Below the pieces are notes generated by a model, which was given only the letters and a program-made list of their open reading frames with translations, ran no database searches and had not been told where the DNA came from. The translations under genes and the position numbers were made by a program. Positions 25,129 through 34,600 of a DNA stretch of 64,000 bases are shown here, one piece after another; within the stretch, counting starts at the first letter, position 1, and each line of letters starts with the position of its first letter. The stretch is from Paenibacillus sp. YN15 (lineage in GTDB: Bacteria > Bacillota > Bacilli > Paenibacillales > NBRC-103111): assembly GCF_003285005.1 (NCBI RefSeq), contig NZ_QMFA01000006.1, positions 1-64,000 of the forward strand, given 5' to 3'.

Positions 25129-26085
25129 CTACTGCTTGTGGTGGCGGGTGGCTACCCGGTGGAGATACTGGTGGATGTGGCGGTCCACACTTTCATGGTT
25201 TACGCATTCCTTGCGGAATTGGCTGGGGGGCAGCCCCATCTCCTGATTGAACACCCGGGTTAAATACTGCACGCTCTCAAAGCCGGTTTCCTCCGCGATC
25301 TGCTTCAGCGGCACATCCGTACAGCCCAGCAGGTAGGCCACCCGCTTCACCCGCTCCGTCCGCACCACAGAGGGGAAGGACTGTCCCAGCTCATCGGCCA
25401 GCAGCCGGGAGAGCTGCCGTTCGGACAGGTGGATGCTGCGGGCGGCGTCCTGCAGTTTTATTTTCCAGGATAAATGGGAATGGATATATTCCATGATCTG
25501 CTTCAGGGTCCCCTGACAATCAGGGGAAAGGTCCGCTGGAGCGCTTGCGCTGCCGGATAGACAATGCTGGTGAAAGTAAGACACGCAGCCCACCAGCAGG
25601 GAATAGGCCAGCAAGCCCACAGACTCGGCGTCCCAGGTTTCATAATCGGCTGCCTGAAGGAGCAGAGCTTGCCAGAGGAGCGCCGGCGGACTCATCTCCG
25701 CATGGGGCAGGAACAGATGAGGGTACAGACAAAGCTTGGCAAACTGCCGGTTAAAGGCCTCGCTGCAGGCCGCCTGGTCATGCTCCAGCGCCACAAACAA
25801 GAGCTGCATCCCTTCGTCGCTGCGGATAAAGTGGCGGCTCCCCGGCTTGGAGCAATATAAGGTTCCCGCCTCCAGAGGATAGGTGATCCCGTCATGGAAA
25901 TAGGTGCCCTTTCCTTGAAGCACATAGCAAAACTCGAAGAATGAATGGCTGTGGGGGGAATTTCCTTTATGCTCCGGCTTGGCTCCCCAGTAGTGGACAT
26001 AAAAAGAAGCGGAGGCTCCCTTCAGATGTGTCAGATGCCGGTTTAGAAGCAGATTGCTCTTGCTGAAGATGTTGGGATTCCACAT
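25129..26085 (-). CDS. AraC-family regulator with cupin-type sensor
   Basis: A 318-residue regulator. An N-terminal cupin-like domain (about residues 20-110) with HSHSFFEFCYVLQGKGTYF is typical of sugar-sensing AraC proteins. The C-terminal double HTH (about 215-312) has LQDAARSIHLSERQLSRLLADELG and LKQIAEETGFESVQYLTRVFNQE. ATG 26085 follows GGAGG by 6-7 nt. It is divergent from the three-gene sugar-acid operon, with a 24-bp-spaced direct repeat between, so it is likely its activator. Confidence 0.92.
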   Translation of the reverse strand: MWNPNIFSKSNLLLNRHLTHLKGASASFYVHYWGAKPEHKGNSPHSHSFFEFCYVLQGKGTYFHDGITYPLEAGTLYCSKPGSRHFIRSDEGMQLLFVALEHDQAACSEAFNRQFAKLCLYPHLFLPHAEMSPPALLWQALLLQAADYETWDAESVGLLAYSLLVGCVSYFHQHCLSGSASAPADLSPDCQGTLKQIMEYIHSHLSWKIKLQDAARSIHLSERQLSRLLADELGQSFPSVVRTERVKRVAYLLGCTDVPLKQIAEETGFESVQYLTRVFNQEMGLPPSQFRKECVNHESVDRHIHQYLHRVATRHHKQ

Positions 26086-26256
26086 GGCGTTCCTCCACTC
26101 CTCCACTGCGGCGCCTGTTTTGGGACCTGCCGGACTGCCCGGTTAGCCGTTCCTGCAGACAATCGCCGCATATCGGGCCGCTTCATTTTACTTTACCTGT
26201 GCTCCCCGCCTGTTGTAAAGGGCCCCTTCCCCTCGGGGATGCCGGAAAAATATAAA

Positions 26257-26290
26257 GAAGCGGCAGGTTTTTGCAAAGACGAAGCGGCAG
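26257..26290 (+). promoter_or_regulatory. 24-bp-spaced direct repeat, candidate AraC operator
   Basis: GAAGCGGCAGG at 26257 and GAAGCGGCAGA at 26281, in the same orientation, starting 24 bp apart. They lie in the intergenic region before the sugar-acid operon. Paired direct half-sites are typical of AraC activators. A weak promoter (TTTACA near 26297) follows. The link to the AraC gene is positional. Confidence 0.55.
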
Positions 26291-26357
26291 ACCTCCTTTA
26301 CAATCAAAGGGAAGGCAAAATGCGTGTACATATTTATAAGAATCGGAGGAATGCAAC

Positions 26358-27359
26358 GTGATGAAGGTATCGATTGCGGTTGGCAGCTGTGATTTGGCCG
26401 ATAACGATCTGAAGCAGCTAAGCCAGTTGGGCGTGGATTGCGTGGATTTGAAGCATGGCAACGCCCTGCCCGGCGTAAAGGAGCAGGGGTATCCGGATTT
26501 GGACGGCTTGCTGCGGCTGAAGCGGAGAATCCGTTCCTACGGGATGGAGATCAACCGGGTGACCCTTCCGGATCTGTCCAAGGACTTTATGTCCGGCCAG
26601 CCGGGTTCGGAGGCGGAGCTGGAAAATGCGGTTCAAGCCATGCGGGTGTTTGGGGAAGCGGGCCTTACCTTGGCGCGCCAGCGGCTGTCGGGGGATGTAT
26701 TTCCGTATATGTCCCAATGCTATATGGCCCAGCATAGGGGAGGGGCCGGCGCCCGCGGGGAGGCCTTGGTTTGCAGCCCCGCCGAGTTCCCGCCTGCGGC
26801 GGAGCAGATGGAGGAGTGGTGGGAGCGGTTTATACTGGCCTTCGGCAGGCTGGTGCCGGTGGCGGAGGAGTATAATATGAATCTGGCGGTGCATCCGTCG
26901 GACACGCCGCATTTTCATACTCCCTTTGCCGGGCCGGGGCTTCACCGGGTGATCGACGCCTTTCCCAGCCGCAATGTGGGCTATGTCTATTGTGTGGGAA
27001 CCCGCGGCGAAGCCGGCGGCACTCCGCTGGTGCTGGATGAAATACATGAATACGGCCGGAAGAACCGGATTTTTCTGGTTCATCTGCGCAATGTGAGAGG
27101 CAGTCTGGCAACTGCGGGAGCCTTTGAGGAATCCCTGCTGGATGACGGACACATGAATCTGCCCAAAATTCTGCTGGCTCTCCACAAGGTTGGCTACAAC
27201 GGCTGCATCAATCCTGACCATATCACCAATCTGCAGATGGATCGGGTTTACCGCCAGGGCGGACATGAGGGACTGGAGTGGGTAGCCTGGTCCTATTCCA
27301 TCGGATATGTGAAGGCATTGCTGGCATCCCTGGCAGAATTCTGCGGAGAGCGGTGGTAA
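26358..27359 (+). CDS. Mannonate dehydratase-like (UxuA-type) sugar-acid dehydratase
   Basis: A 333-residue TIM-barrel protein. The C-terminal half matches the UxuA family: LAVHPSDTPHF, FLVHLRNVRG, SLLDDGHMNL, GYNGCINPDH and WSYSIGYVKALL, with the metal-binding His/Asp/Cys-type residues. UxuA turns D-mannonate into 2-keto-3-deoxygluconate. The N-terminal part (SIAVGSCDLADNDLKQL) is unlike classical UxuA, so the substrate could be another aldonate. GTG 26358 has ideal spacing (8 nt) from GGAGG; the adjacent ATG 26361 is the alternative. First gene of the operon. Confidence 0.72.
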   Translation: MMKVSIAVGSCDLADNDLKQLSQLGVDCVDLKHGNALPGVKEQGYPDLDGLLRLKRRIRSYGMEINRVTLPDLSKDFMSGQPGSEAELENAVQAMRVFGEAGLTLARQRLSGDVFPYMSQCYMAQHRGGAGARGEALVCSPAEFPPAAEQMEEWWERFILAFGRLVPVAEEYNMNLAVHPSDTPHFHTPFAGPGLHRVIDAFPSRNVGYVYCVGTRGEAGGTPLVLDEIHEYGRKNRIFLVHLRNVRGSLATAGAFEESLLDDGHMNLPKILLALHKVGYNGCINPDHITNLQMDRVYRQGGHEGLEWVAWSYSIGYVKALLASLAEFCGERW

Positions 27360-27361
27360 AG

Positions 27362-28264
27362 ATGGATACGGCATTTATCCGCGGAGTGATTCCTCCGATT
27401 GTGACGCCGATTGATGATGAGGAACGGGTGGAGGAGGCCGGGCTGCGCCGGATAGTGGATTATGTCATCCGCGGGGGAGTTCACGGCATTCTGGCCATGG
27501 GAAGCAACGGGGAATTTTTCGGACTGGAATTTGAGGAGCAAGAGCGGGCCTTGTCCATCATTCTGGATCAGGCGGCCGGGCGGGTTCCGGTTTATATGGG
27601 CATCGGGGCGATTGCAACCCGGGCCTGCGTGAAGACTGCGCAGATGGCCGAGCGGGCGGGGGCGCAAGCCATTACCATTCTGCCTCCCATGTTTCTGACG
27701 CCCAACGAGGAGGAGCTGTTCCTGCACTTCAAGACGGTAGCGGAAAGCGTCCGGCTTCCCGTTCTGCTGTACAATAATCCCGACAAGGTAAAAAACAATA
27801 TCTCTGTCAAGCTGCTCCTGCGCCTGGCCGAAATTCCCAATATTGTGGGCATGAAGGACAGCAGCGGGGATATGACCCTGATGGCGGAGTACCTGCGGCT
27901 GACCCGGGACAAGGATTTTAAGATTTTTGCCGGGCGGGACGTCATGATTCTCGGTTCCATGGCCTACGGCGCCGTGGGCTGCGTCGCATCCACGGCCAAT
28001 GTGGTTCCGGAGCTGGTGGTGGAGATATACGACAAATGGATGGCGGGCGATCTGGAAGGCGCCAGGGAGGCCCAGTTTAAGCTCAATCCCTTCCGGATGG
28101 CGTTTAACCTGGCCAGCTTCCCCGTGGCCACCAAGGATGCCTGCAATCTCATCGGCTTGGCCGCCGGCTCCTCCATCAAGCCGAACCTGCGCAGCTCCGA
28201 TGCGGTGCTGGAGCAGATGAAAACCATCCTGACGGAGCTGGGGTACATTAAGAATGGCTGTTGA
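27362..28264 (+). CDS. DapA/NanA-superfamily aldolase or dehydratase
   Basis: A 300-residue class I Schiff-base aldolase-type barrel. Visible motifs: GVIPPIVTPID at the start, GILAMGSNGEF, PVLLYNNP (Tyr), and IVGMKDSSGD, where Lys is the Schiff-base residue. In this setting it likely cleaves a 2-keto-3-deoxy sugar acid (KDG or KD-glucarate type) rather than making dihydrodipicolinate. ATG 27362 lies 2 bp after the dehydratase stop. It is followed 30 bp later by a tartronate-semialdehyde reductase, which suits KD-glucarate cleavage to tartronate semialdehyde plus pyruvate. Confidence 0.9.
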   Translation: MDTAFIRGVIPPIVTPIDDEERVEEAGLRRIVDYVIRGGVHGILAMGSNGEFFGLEFEEQERALSIILDQAAGRVPVYMGIGAIATRACVKTAQMAERAGAQAITILPPMFLTPNEEELFLHFKTVAESVRLPVLLYNNPDKVKNNISVKLLLRLAEIPNIVGMKDSSGDMTLMAEYLRLTRDKDFKIFAGRDVMILGSMAYGAVGCVASTANVVPELVVEIYDKWMAGDLEGAREAQFKLNPFRMAFNLASFPVATKDACNLIGLAAGSSIKPNLRSSDAVLEQMKTILTELGYIKNGC

Positions 28265-28294
28265 CCGGGAATCTCTCAAGGAGGTCATAGGACA

Positions 28295-29188
28295 ATGAAG
28301 AAGCTTGGATTTATCGGACTGGGCATTATGGGCAGGCCCATGTGCCTGAATTTGCTGAAGGCGGGTTACGAGGTAGTGGTGCTTAACCGCAATCACGCCG
28401 CATTGGAGGAAGCCAAGGCGGCCGGGGCATCCGTGGGCGCCACGCCCAAGGCCATTGCGGAGCAGGTGGACGCCGTTATCACCATGCTCCCCAACTCTCC
28501 CCATGTGAAGGAAGTGGTGCTGGGACCGGACGGCGTAATCGAAGGCGCCGCACCGGGCCTGACGGTGATTGACATGAGCTCCATCTCGCCCTTGGTGAGC
28601 CGGGAAATTTCCGGAGAGCTTGCCCATAAGGGTGTGCACATGCTGGACGCGCCTGTCAGCGGAGGCGAGCCCAAGGCCATCGACGGTACGCTGTCCGTGA
28701 TGGCCGGCGGCGAACGGGCCGTATTCGACGAGTGGTACGGTACGATGAAGGCCATGGCAAGCTCCGTGGTGTACACCGGCGGAATCGGCGCGGGGAATAT
28801 TACCAAGCTTGCCAATCAGGTCATCGTGGCCTTGAACATCGCAGCCATGTCGGAAGCCCTGACCCTTGCCACCAAGGCGGGTGTGGAGCCGGAGCTGGTC
28901 TACCAGGCCATTCGCGGCGGGCTGGCGGGAAGCGCCGTGCTGGACGCCAAGGCCCCGCTGGTCATGGACCGCAGGTTCAATCCCGGCTTCCGCATCAATC
29001 TGCACATCAAGGATTTGACCAATGCCTTGGATACAGCTCATGAAATCGGCGTGTCTCTGCCCCTGACTGCCTCGGTAATGGAAATGATGCAGGCGCTCTC
29101 GGCGGACGGCTTGGGGGAGTCGGACCATTCCGCCCTGATCCGGCATTATGAGCAGTTGTCCCAGGTAGAGGTCACCCGGCGGCAATAA
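28295..29188 (+). CDS. garR: 2-Hydroxy-3-oxopropionate (tartronate semialdehyde) reductase
   Basis: A 297-residue beta-hydroxyacid dehydrogenase. The NAD(P) site is GFIGLGIMGRPMCLNL. The substrate-binding segment is DAPVSGGEPKAIDGTL and the catalytic Lys lies in GAGNITKLANQ. These match GarR/GlxR, which reduces tartronate semialdehyde to D-glycerate. Third gene of the operon, with an AAGGAGG RBS. A bidirectional terminator follows. Confidence 0.92.
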   Translation: MKKLGFIGLGIMGRPMCLNLLKAGYEVVVLNRNHAALEEAKAAGASVGATPKAIAEQVDAVITMLPNSPHVKEVVLGPDGVIEGAAPGLTVIDMSSISPLVSREISGELAHKGVHMLDAPVSGGEPKAIDGTLSVMAGGERAVFDEWYGTMKAMASSVVYTGGIGAGNITKLANQVIVALNIAAMSEALTLATKAGVEPELVYQAIRGGLAGSAVLDAKAPLVMDRRFNPGFRINLHIKDLTNALDTAHEIGVSLPLTASVMEMMQALSADGLGESDHSALIRHYEQLSQVEVTRRQ

Positions 29189-29229
29189 GCGGTCAACCGC
29201 CGATGCAGCCTGGCGTCAGCCGAAAAACT

Positions 29230-29297
29230 AAACCGTTTCCCGGACAAATGGGAGTGGCCCTCCACTCTCCATTTCCGGCAGGAACGGTTTTATTTAT
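29230..29297. terminator. Bidirectional terminator between garR and the small protein gene
   Basis: AACCGTTTC ... GGAACGGTT forms the base and AAATGGGAGTGG / CCACTCTCCATTT the upper stem. TTTTATTT follows on plus and TTTAGTTTTTC on minus. It serves garR and the minus-strand ORF. Confidence 0.85.
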
Positions 29298-29433
29298 GAG
29301 CTGCCCTTTGCTGTTTTTTGTTCAGAAAGGTGCGCATTTCCTCCAGCAGGTCGGTTAACTCCTTTTGCAGGGAATGAAGCTCCGTGTAGTCTGCCGCTTC
29401 CGTACGCTCCAGTTGTTCGATCATATTTGACAC
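29290..29433 (-). CDS. 47-residue small helical protein
   Basis: A frame of 47 codons on the minus strand. It starts GTG 29433, 5 nt after AAGGAA, with an in-frame ATG at 29424. The sequence is charged and heptad-like (IEQLERTEAADYTELHSLQK, then ELTDLLEEMRTFLNKKQQRA), which suggests one amphipathic helix or coiled coil. There is no membrane segment. The stop lies inside the arm of the shared terminator, as expected for a real transcript end. I do not recognise the family. Confidence 0.6.
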   Translation of the reverse strand: MSNMIEQLERTEAADYTELHSLQKELTDLLEEMRTFLNKKQQRAAHK

Positions 29434-29664
29434 CACGCTTCCTTAGTTTTTATGATTTTAGCATTTCATTATTAAAAGAGATGGTGTATTATGTCATTTA
29501 TATGTTAAATTGTTGCATCCCTTCATTTACTTGCAAGGCATAGGACTAGCAGATGAGGCGTTGTGACCAAAATGTTTCTATAATACATATTTTAAGTAAA
29601 AATATTGCGTTAATTGTCGAGTGGTGGTAAGTTATTGTAGTAGGAATGAAATTAAACTATATAA

Positions 29665-29738
29665 TGGCAAAACTGCTGAAAAGTAGTGACGCAAAGCTAT
29701 AGGGGCTTATCCCGGAACAGGGAATGCCAGCCAGTTGC
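29665..29738 (+). promoter_or_regulatory. Cyclic-di-GMP-I (GEMM-I) riboswitch
   Basis: The core matches the GEMM-I pattern: GGCAAAACTGCT-GAAA-AGTAGT, then the invariant GACGCAAAGC, a second arm GGGGCTTATCCC, and GCCAGCC before AGTTGC. The P1 stem is GCAA/TTGC, the P2 loop is the GAAA tetraloop and its receptor-like segment is present. A strong intrinsic terminator follows 8 nt later and then a chemoreceptor gene, the commonest kind of target for this class. This arrangement implies control of termination by c-di-GMP. Confidence 0.9.
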
Positions 29739-29746
29739 AAAAAATT

Positions 29747-29786
29747 GGTGATCTATGGTTTTTTTGCGCATAGATCACCTTTTTTT
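29747..29786 (+). terminator. Expression-platform terminator of the riboswitch
   Basis: A perfect 11-bp stem GGTGATCTATG / CATAGATCACC around GTTTTTTTGCG, followed by T7. It lies between the riboswitch and the chemoreceptor start. No clear antiterminator pairing was worked out, so whether c-di-GMP turns the operon on or off is undecided. Confidence 0.92.
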
Positions 29787-29811
29787 GAAGACCAGCAAAG
29801 GAGAGAGAACA

Positions 29812-31593
29812 GTGGAAGCTAACGAGAAAGGAATCAGTTGGAGTTTTTTCGGCAAGCTGCGCCCCAGGAGCATCATGACCCGGAATATGATGCTCACCAG
29901 TCTGTACATCATCTTGACAGGGGCAGTGTTGATTGCGTACAGCTATTACATTCAAGGGGATGTGCTGGTGAAGCAGCTGCACTCGGAGTCCGGGAAAATT
30001 ATGGAAAAGTGGGCGGGCGATCTGCCTCTGGAGGAGGTGGCTGCCGCCAAAGGAAGCATCGACCCCACGTCCGATATCCAGAAGAAAATTACCCAATTCT
30101 TCGATGATTTGTCCAGCACGCATCCCAATATTGCCCAGGGGTATATCTTCGGTCCCGAATTGGTGGACGACAACAAAACCAGCATGATCGCTTTCCCTAC
30201 GGCTGTTCTGCAGATGTTCGAAGAAGCGGGCCTGAAGCTGGGGGATTATTACGAGCAGCCGGACATTCATGTAGCGGGTGTAAAAAAGATGCTGGAGACC
30301 AAGGAGTTAACCTTCACCTCCTCCTACAAGGATGATTACGGAACCTGGGTTACGGTGCTTCACCCTTATCTGGATGCCAGCGGAAACGTAATTGCTTATA
30401 TGGGAATGGATGTGGACGCCTCTCTGGTTATGCAAGGCAAAAGCGAATTGCTGAAGAATACGCTGCTTGCCCTTCTTATTACTCTGCTTGTGGTGCTTTC
30501 CTTGCAATACATAACCAACCGAAAAACATTCGCTCCGGTGAAAGAACTGATGAACGCACTGGAGAAGCTGAGCAGGGGGGATTTTAACGTCCAGTTGAAG
30601 GAAGGCGGAGACGAGCTGGGTCAGGTCAACGCCAAATTTAATACCACCATCGTGACCATTAACAATCTGATCTCAACCATGAAGGCTGTTTCGTCAGCGT
30701 CGGCAGATGAATCCAAGGTACTGTTCTCCACTGTTGAGCTGAACAATGCCGATACGGCAGTCATCACCAAAAGCATGGAGGAGCTGTCGGAGAGAACGGT
30801 TGTGCAGAATACCACCATCTCGGAAAGTGTCACCTCCCTGGAGGAAATCACCAGCGGCGTCAATGCAATTGCCGACAATGCCTCGGAGCTGGCGGAAACC
30901 TCCCTCCAGATGAAGCTTCAATCGGAGCAGGGCAATACCAATATGGAGCAGGTCGTCAGCCAAATGAACTCCATCAACACGTCAGTCAAGGATTCCGTGC
31001 GGATTATTGAGAAGCTGCAAATCCGCTCCGATGAAATTGAGCAGATTGTCCAGCTGATTACCCAGATCGCCACGCAAACCAATCTGTTGTCCCTCAATGC
31101 CAGCATCGAGGCGGCCCGTGCAGGCGAGAATGGCCGTGGCTTTGCAGTAGTAGCCAACGAAGTGAAGAAGCTTGCGGAGCAATCCAAACAATCCGCCGAC
31201 CAGATTGCCATGCTGATCCGCACCATCCAGGAGGAAACCTCCCAGGCTGTTTCGGCAATTTCATTGGGCGAGCAGAATGTGGAGAAGGGAATCGAGATTG
31301 TTAAGGAGACAGGAATGCTGTTCAACAACATCTACATTGCCACAGATTCTGTCACCAGCCAAATTCAGGAGGTATCTGCGGCTACGGAGGAGATGGTGGC
31401 CGTTTCGGAGCAGATAACCGCCTCCTTCAAACAGCTTGCGGCAATGTCCGAACAGAACTCCGAGGTTACGGAGGCGATCAAGCTGAAGGCCCAGGCCCAG
31501 CAGGCCTCCTTCTCCAGAATTGTGCAATCTGCGGAGCAATTAAATGAAGTATCCTCACAGCTGGAGAATCTTGTTGTTGACTTGGTTGTATAA
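29812..31593 (+). CDS. Methyl-accepting chemotaxis protein
   Basis: A 593-residue chemoreceptor. TM1 is at about residues 22-45 and TM2 at about 216-236, with an extracellular Cache-like sensor of about 170 residues between. A HAMP domain ([19 protein letters not shown]) leads to the long coiled-coil signalling domain, whose tip is [23 protein letters not shown] 29812 is chosen because AAAGGAG lies 8 nt upstream; the longer frame would run back into the riboswitch terminator. The next gene (NRPS) starts only 25 bp later on the same strand. Confidence 0.95.
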   Translation: MEANEKGISWSFFGKLRPRSIMTRNMMLTSLYIILTGAVLIAYSYYIQGDVLVKQLHSESGKIMEKWAGDLPLEEVAAAKGSIDPTSDIQKKITQFFDDLSSTHPNIAQGYIFGPELVDDNKTSMIAFPTAVLQMFEEAGLKLGDYYEQPDIHVAGVKKMLETKELTFTSSYKDDYGTWVTVLHPYLDASGNVIAYMGMDVDASLVMQGKSELLKNTLLALLITLLVVLSLQYITNRKTFAPVKELMNALEKLSRGDFNVQLKEGGDELGQVNAKFNTTIVTINNLISTMKAVSSASADESKVLFSTVELNNADTAVITKSMEELSERTVVQNTTISESVTSLEEITSGVNAIADNASELAETSLQMKLQSEQGNTNMEQVVSQMNSINTSVKDSVRIIEKLQIRSDEIEQIVQLITQIATQTNLLSLNASIEAARAGENGRGFAVVANEVKKLAEQSKQSADQIAMLIRTIQEETSQAVSAISLGEQNVEKGIEIVKETGMLFNNIYIATDSVTSQIQEVSAATEEMVAVSEQITASFKQLAAMSEQNSEVTEAIKLKAQAQQASFSRIVQSAEQLNEVSSQLENLVVDLVV

Positions 31594-31618
31594 ATCATAG
31601 ACAAGTGGGAGCTAAGCG

Positions 31619-34600
31619 ATGAGTACTGTACTGGATATAGAGAAGCAAAAAGAGTATTGGAGAGAAGAACTGAGAGGCGTTTCCCAGGAGCTCCCCTTAA
31701 GCCCGGATGCCGTATTGCCCTCCGGCATGGACAGAGAGCTTGCCGTTTGCTCATGCCCGCTTGAGGTGGACCTGCGCCAGGCCCGGCGGGTTGGCCTGAG
31801 CTATAATTTGGATGCTGTTTTTCTGGCTTGTTACCTGGGTTTCCTTCACCGGATGGGGAATGAAACGGATCTGTTGGTCGGCTGCGCGTCCGGGGAGGGC
31901 CGTCTGCTGCCCCTGCGGATCGAATGCTCCAGCGGGGACAGCATTGCCCAACTGATCGGCAGAATCAGCAGCAAGCTGACAGGGGCGCTGGACAATCTGC
32001 CGGATGCGGCTCTTATCCGGGAGATATTGGACAATCCTTTGGCGCTTCCCTGCACGTATGGACAGCCGTCCCAGTCGGCAGAGAGCCTGCTCCACTGGTC
32101 GGTATACCAGAATGGGGAAGGGTGGCAGCTCCAGGCGGCTTATGACCGCCGCAGCTTCCGCAAGGAAACGGTGCTGCGCTTCATGGACTGCTATCAGGCG
32201 GTAGTGGACGCTGCTGTCCAAGATATTCATGCGGCTGTGGGCAGCATCCCCATTACCAACGCTCAGGATTCGCTGGCCTATGAGGCTCTGAACCGCACCT
32301 ATTGCCCCCTGCCGCAGGAGCTTACTGTGGTTGACCGCTTCGCTGCCATCGCACAGACGCATTCCGGGCATACCGCCCTTTCCTCCGATGGGGAGCTTGT
32401 CTCCTATGAGGAGCTTGATTGCAGATCCAATCAGCTGGCCAGGCTGCTGCTGGCCAACGGATTGAAGCGGGGCGGCTTTGTCTGCATCTTCATGGAGCGC
32501 AGCATAGAAACCATTATTAGTATGCTGGGAGTGCTCAAGGCGGGAGGAGCTTATATTCCTCTGGACCCTGAGCATCCCCAGGACCGCAACGGCTACATTA
32601 TCGCAGATACCGCCTCCCGGTTCATTCTGACTAAATCGGGATTGCTCCCGAAGGTGCAGGCGCTGCTTGCCGGAGCCGCCGCCTCGGCTGAAGCGTTCAG
32701 CCAGCCGGCTATCCTGCAGGTGGATCAGGAACTGAACGCTTATGGGCGGGAGCCGCTCCCTTCCGTTGCGGAACCGGATGATCTGGCCTATGTGATCTAT
32801 ACCTCGGGCTCAACCGGCAAACCCAAGGGGGCGCTTATTGCCCATAAGGGAGTTGTGAATCTGGCTATGGCCATCAAGCAGGATCTTGGCCTTACCGGCG
32901 AAGATATTTTGCTGCAATACTCCACCTTCAGCTTTGATGCTTCCGTATACGATATTTTCGGTTCCCTGCTGAACGGGTGCCGGCTCCACCTGCTTGGCAG
33001 CGAGCAGCGCCTGTCCATTGATGCCTTTACAGAGGCGGTGGAAAACACGGGGGCAACCCGGATTTCCATTCTGCCTACCGTGTTCTTCAATCAGCTGGCC
33101 GCTTATGTGTCCGCCGAAGCGGCTCCCAAGTACCGCCGGATCAAGAGCCTGGTTGTAGGCGGAGAAGCGCTGGCGGGGGAAATCGTGCGCCAATTCCAGC
33201 ATAAGCTGGGCTGTGACATTCGCATCGTCAACGCATACGGCCCCACGGAATGCACAGTGGCGGCCACCACCTATACCATTACCCGGCCTGTGCCGGAGCA
33301 GGTGGCCACCATCTGCATCGGCAGACCGCTGGCCAACTATGAAGTCTACATTGTGAATCCCGGCAATCTTTTGTGCCCGGTGGGCGTAACAGGGGAGCTG
33401 TTGATCAGCTCCGTGGGAGTGGGCAAGGGATATCTGAACCAGCCGGATAAAACCGCCGAGGCCTTCATTCCCGATCCGGTCTCTCCGGAATCCGGGAAAA
33501 CCTTCTACCGGTCCGGGGATTTGGCCAGATTGACCAAGGACGGCTTCCTGGAATATATGGGCAGGAAGGATTCCCAGGTCAAGATCAGGGGCTACCGCAT
33601 TGAAATTGGCGAGATTGAGGACAATCTGGCCAAGCATGGGGCACTGAAGGATGCGGCTGTGATTGTGGCAGCCGATGCCGCCGGCGGGAAAAGCCTGGCT
33701 GCGTTTTATACCACCACCTCCGGGGCTGCAGTTCCCAAAGCAGAGCTGGTCCGCTTCCTGGGGAGCAAGGTGCCGGCGTATATGGTGCCGGAGCATTTCC
33801 AATGGCTGGAGCGGATGCCGGTGATGCCGTCAGGCAAAATAGACCGCAAAGCGCTGGCTGCCCTGGCCATCCAGCCGGATGCGGAGCCCCGGGAGGGTTA
33901 TGCTCCCCCGGAAAGTCCGCTGGAGCGGGAGGTATGCGCTGCCTGGGAGAAGGCGCTGCACCGCTCCAACATCGGAATTGCGGACAATTTCTTCGAGCTT
34001 GGCGGCCATTCCCTGAAGGTGCTGGAAATTCTGGCCATCCTCAAGCCCGGCTATCCCAAGCTGAGGATCAATGACTTCTTCCAATATCCTACAGTGGAGC
34101 AATTGGCGTCCAGAATCGGCTATTTGCAGGCAGAGGAGACGGCCTGTGCCGGGACCGAATGGACAAGCCCGCAGACGGTCAGGGAATTGGCCGAGCATCC
34201 CGCACAATTTCAGGGTCCCATCGACCGGAGCAGGGTTTATCCCCAGGAGCATATCCTGCTGACGGGGGCAACCGGATTTTTGGGGTCCCATCTCCTGTAT
34301 GAGCTGCTCCACCGTTCCAAAGCGGTTATTTATTGCCTCATCCGCCCCCATGCCCATTATCCTGATCCCATGACCCGGCTTACGGAGGTTATGGCCCGGT
34401 ATTACGGCAGCGGAATCGGCGCCCTTCTAAAGGACAGGGCGGTGATAATTGAAGGGGACCTGGAGCAAGAGGACCTGGGCCTGCGGCCCGCCGACCGGCG
34501 TTTGCTGGAGGAGCAGGTGGACTGCATCATGCACTGCGCAGCCGAAGTCAAGCATTTCGGGGATGCGGAATATTTTTCCAGAGTCAATACCGCCAGCACG

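Noticed and set aside
27362-28264. Dihydrodipicolinate synthase for lysine synthesis
   Set aside because: The Schiff-base fold is the same, but the neighbours are sugar-acid genes under an AraC regulator, so a catabolic lyase is more likely.
29660-29665. TATAAT just before the c-di-GMP riboswitch as its promoter
   Set aside because: A start 7 nt downstream would cut off the conserved GGCAAA of the aptamer, so the real promoter must be further upstream; none was clear.
31619-32280. Functional condensation domain at the NRPS N-terminus
   Set aside because: There is no HHxxxDG motif and only about 220 residues resembling the C-terminal lobe; nothing upstream in frame could supply the rest.
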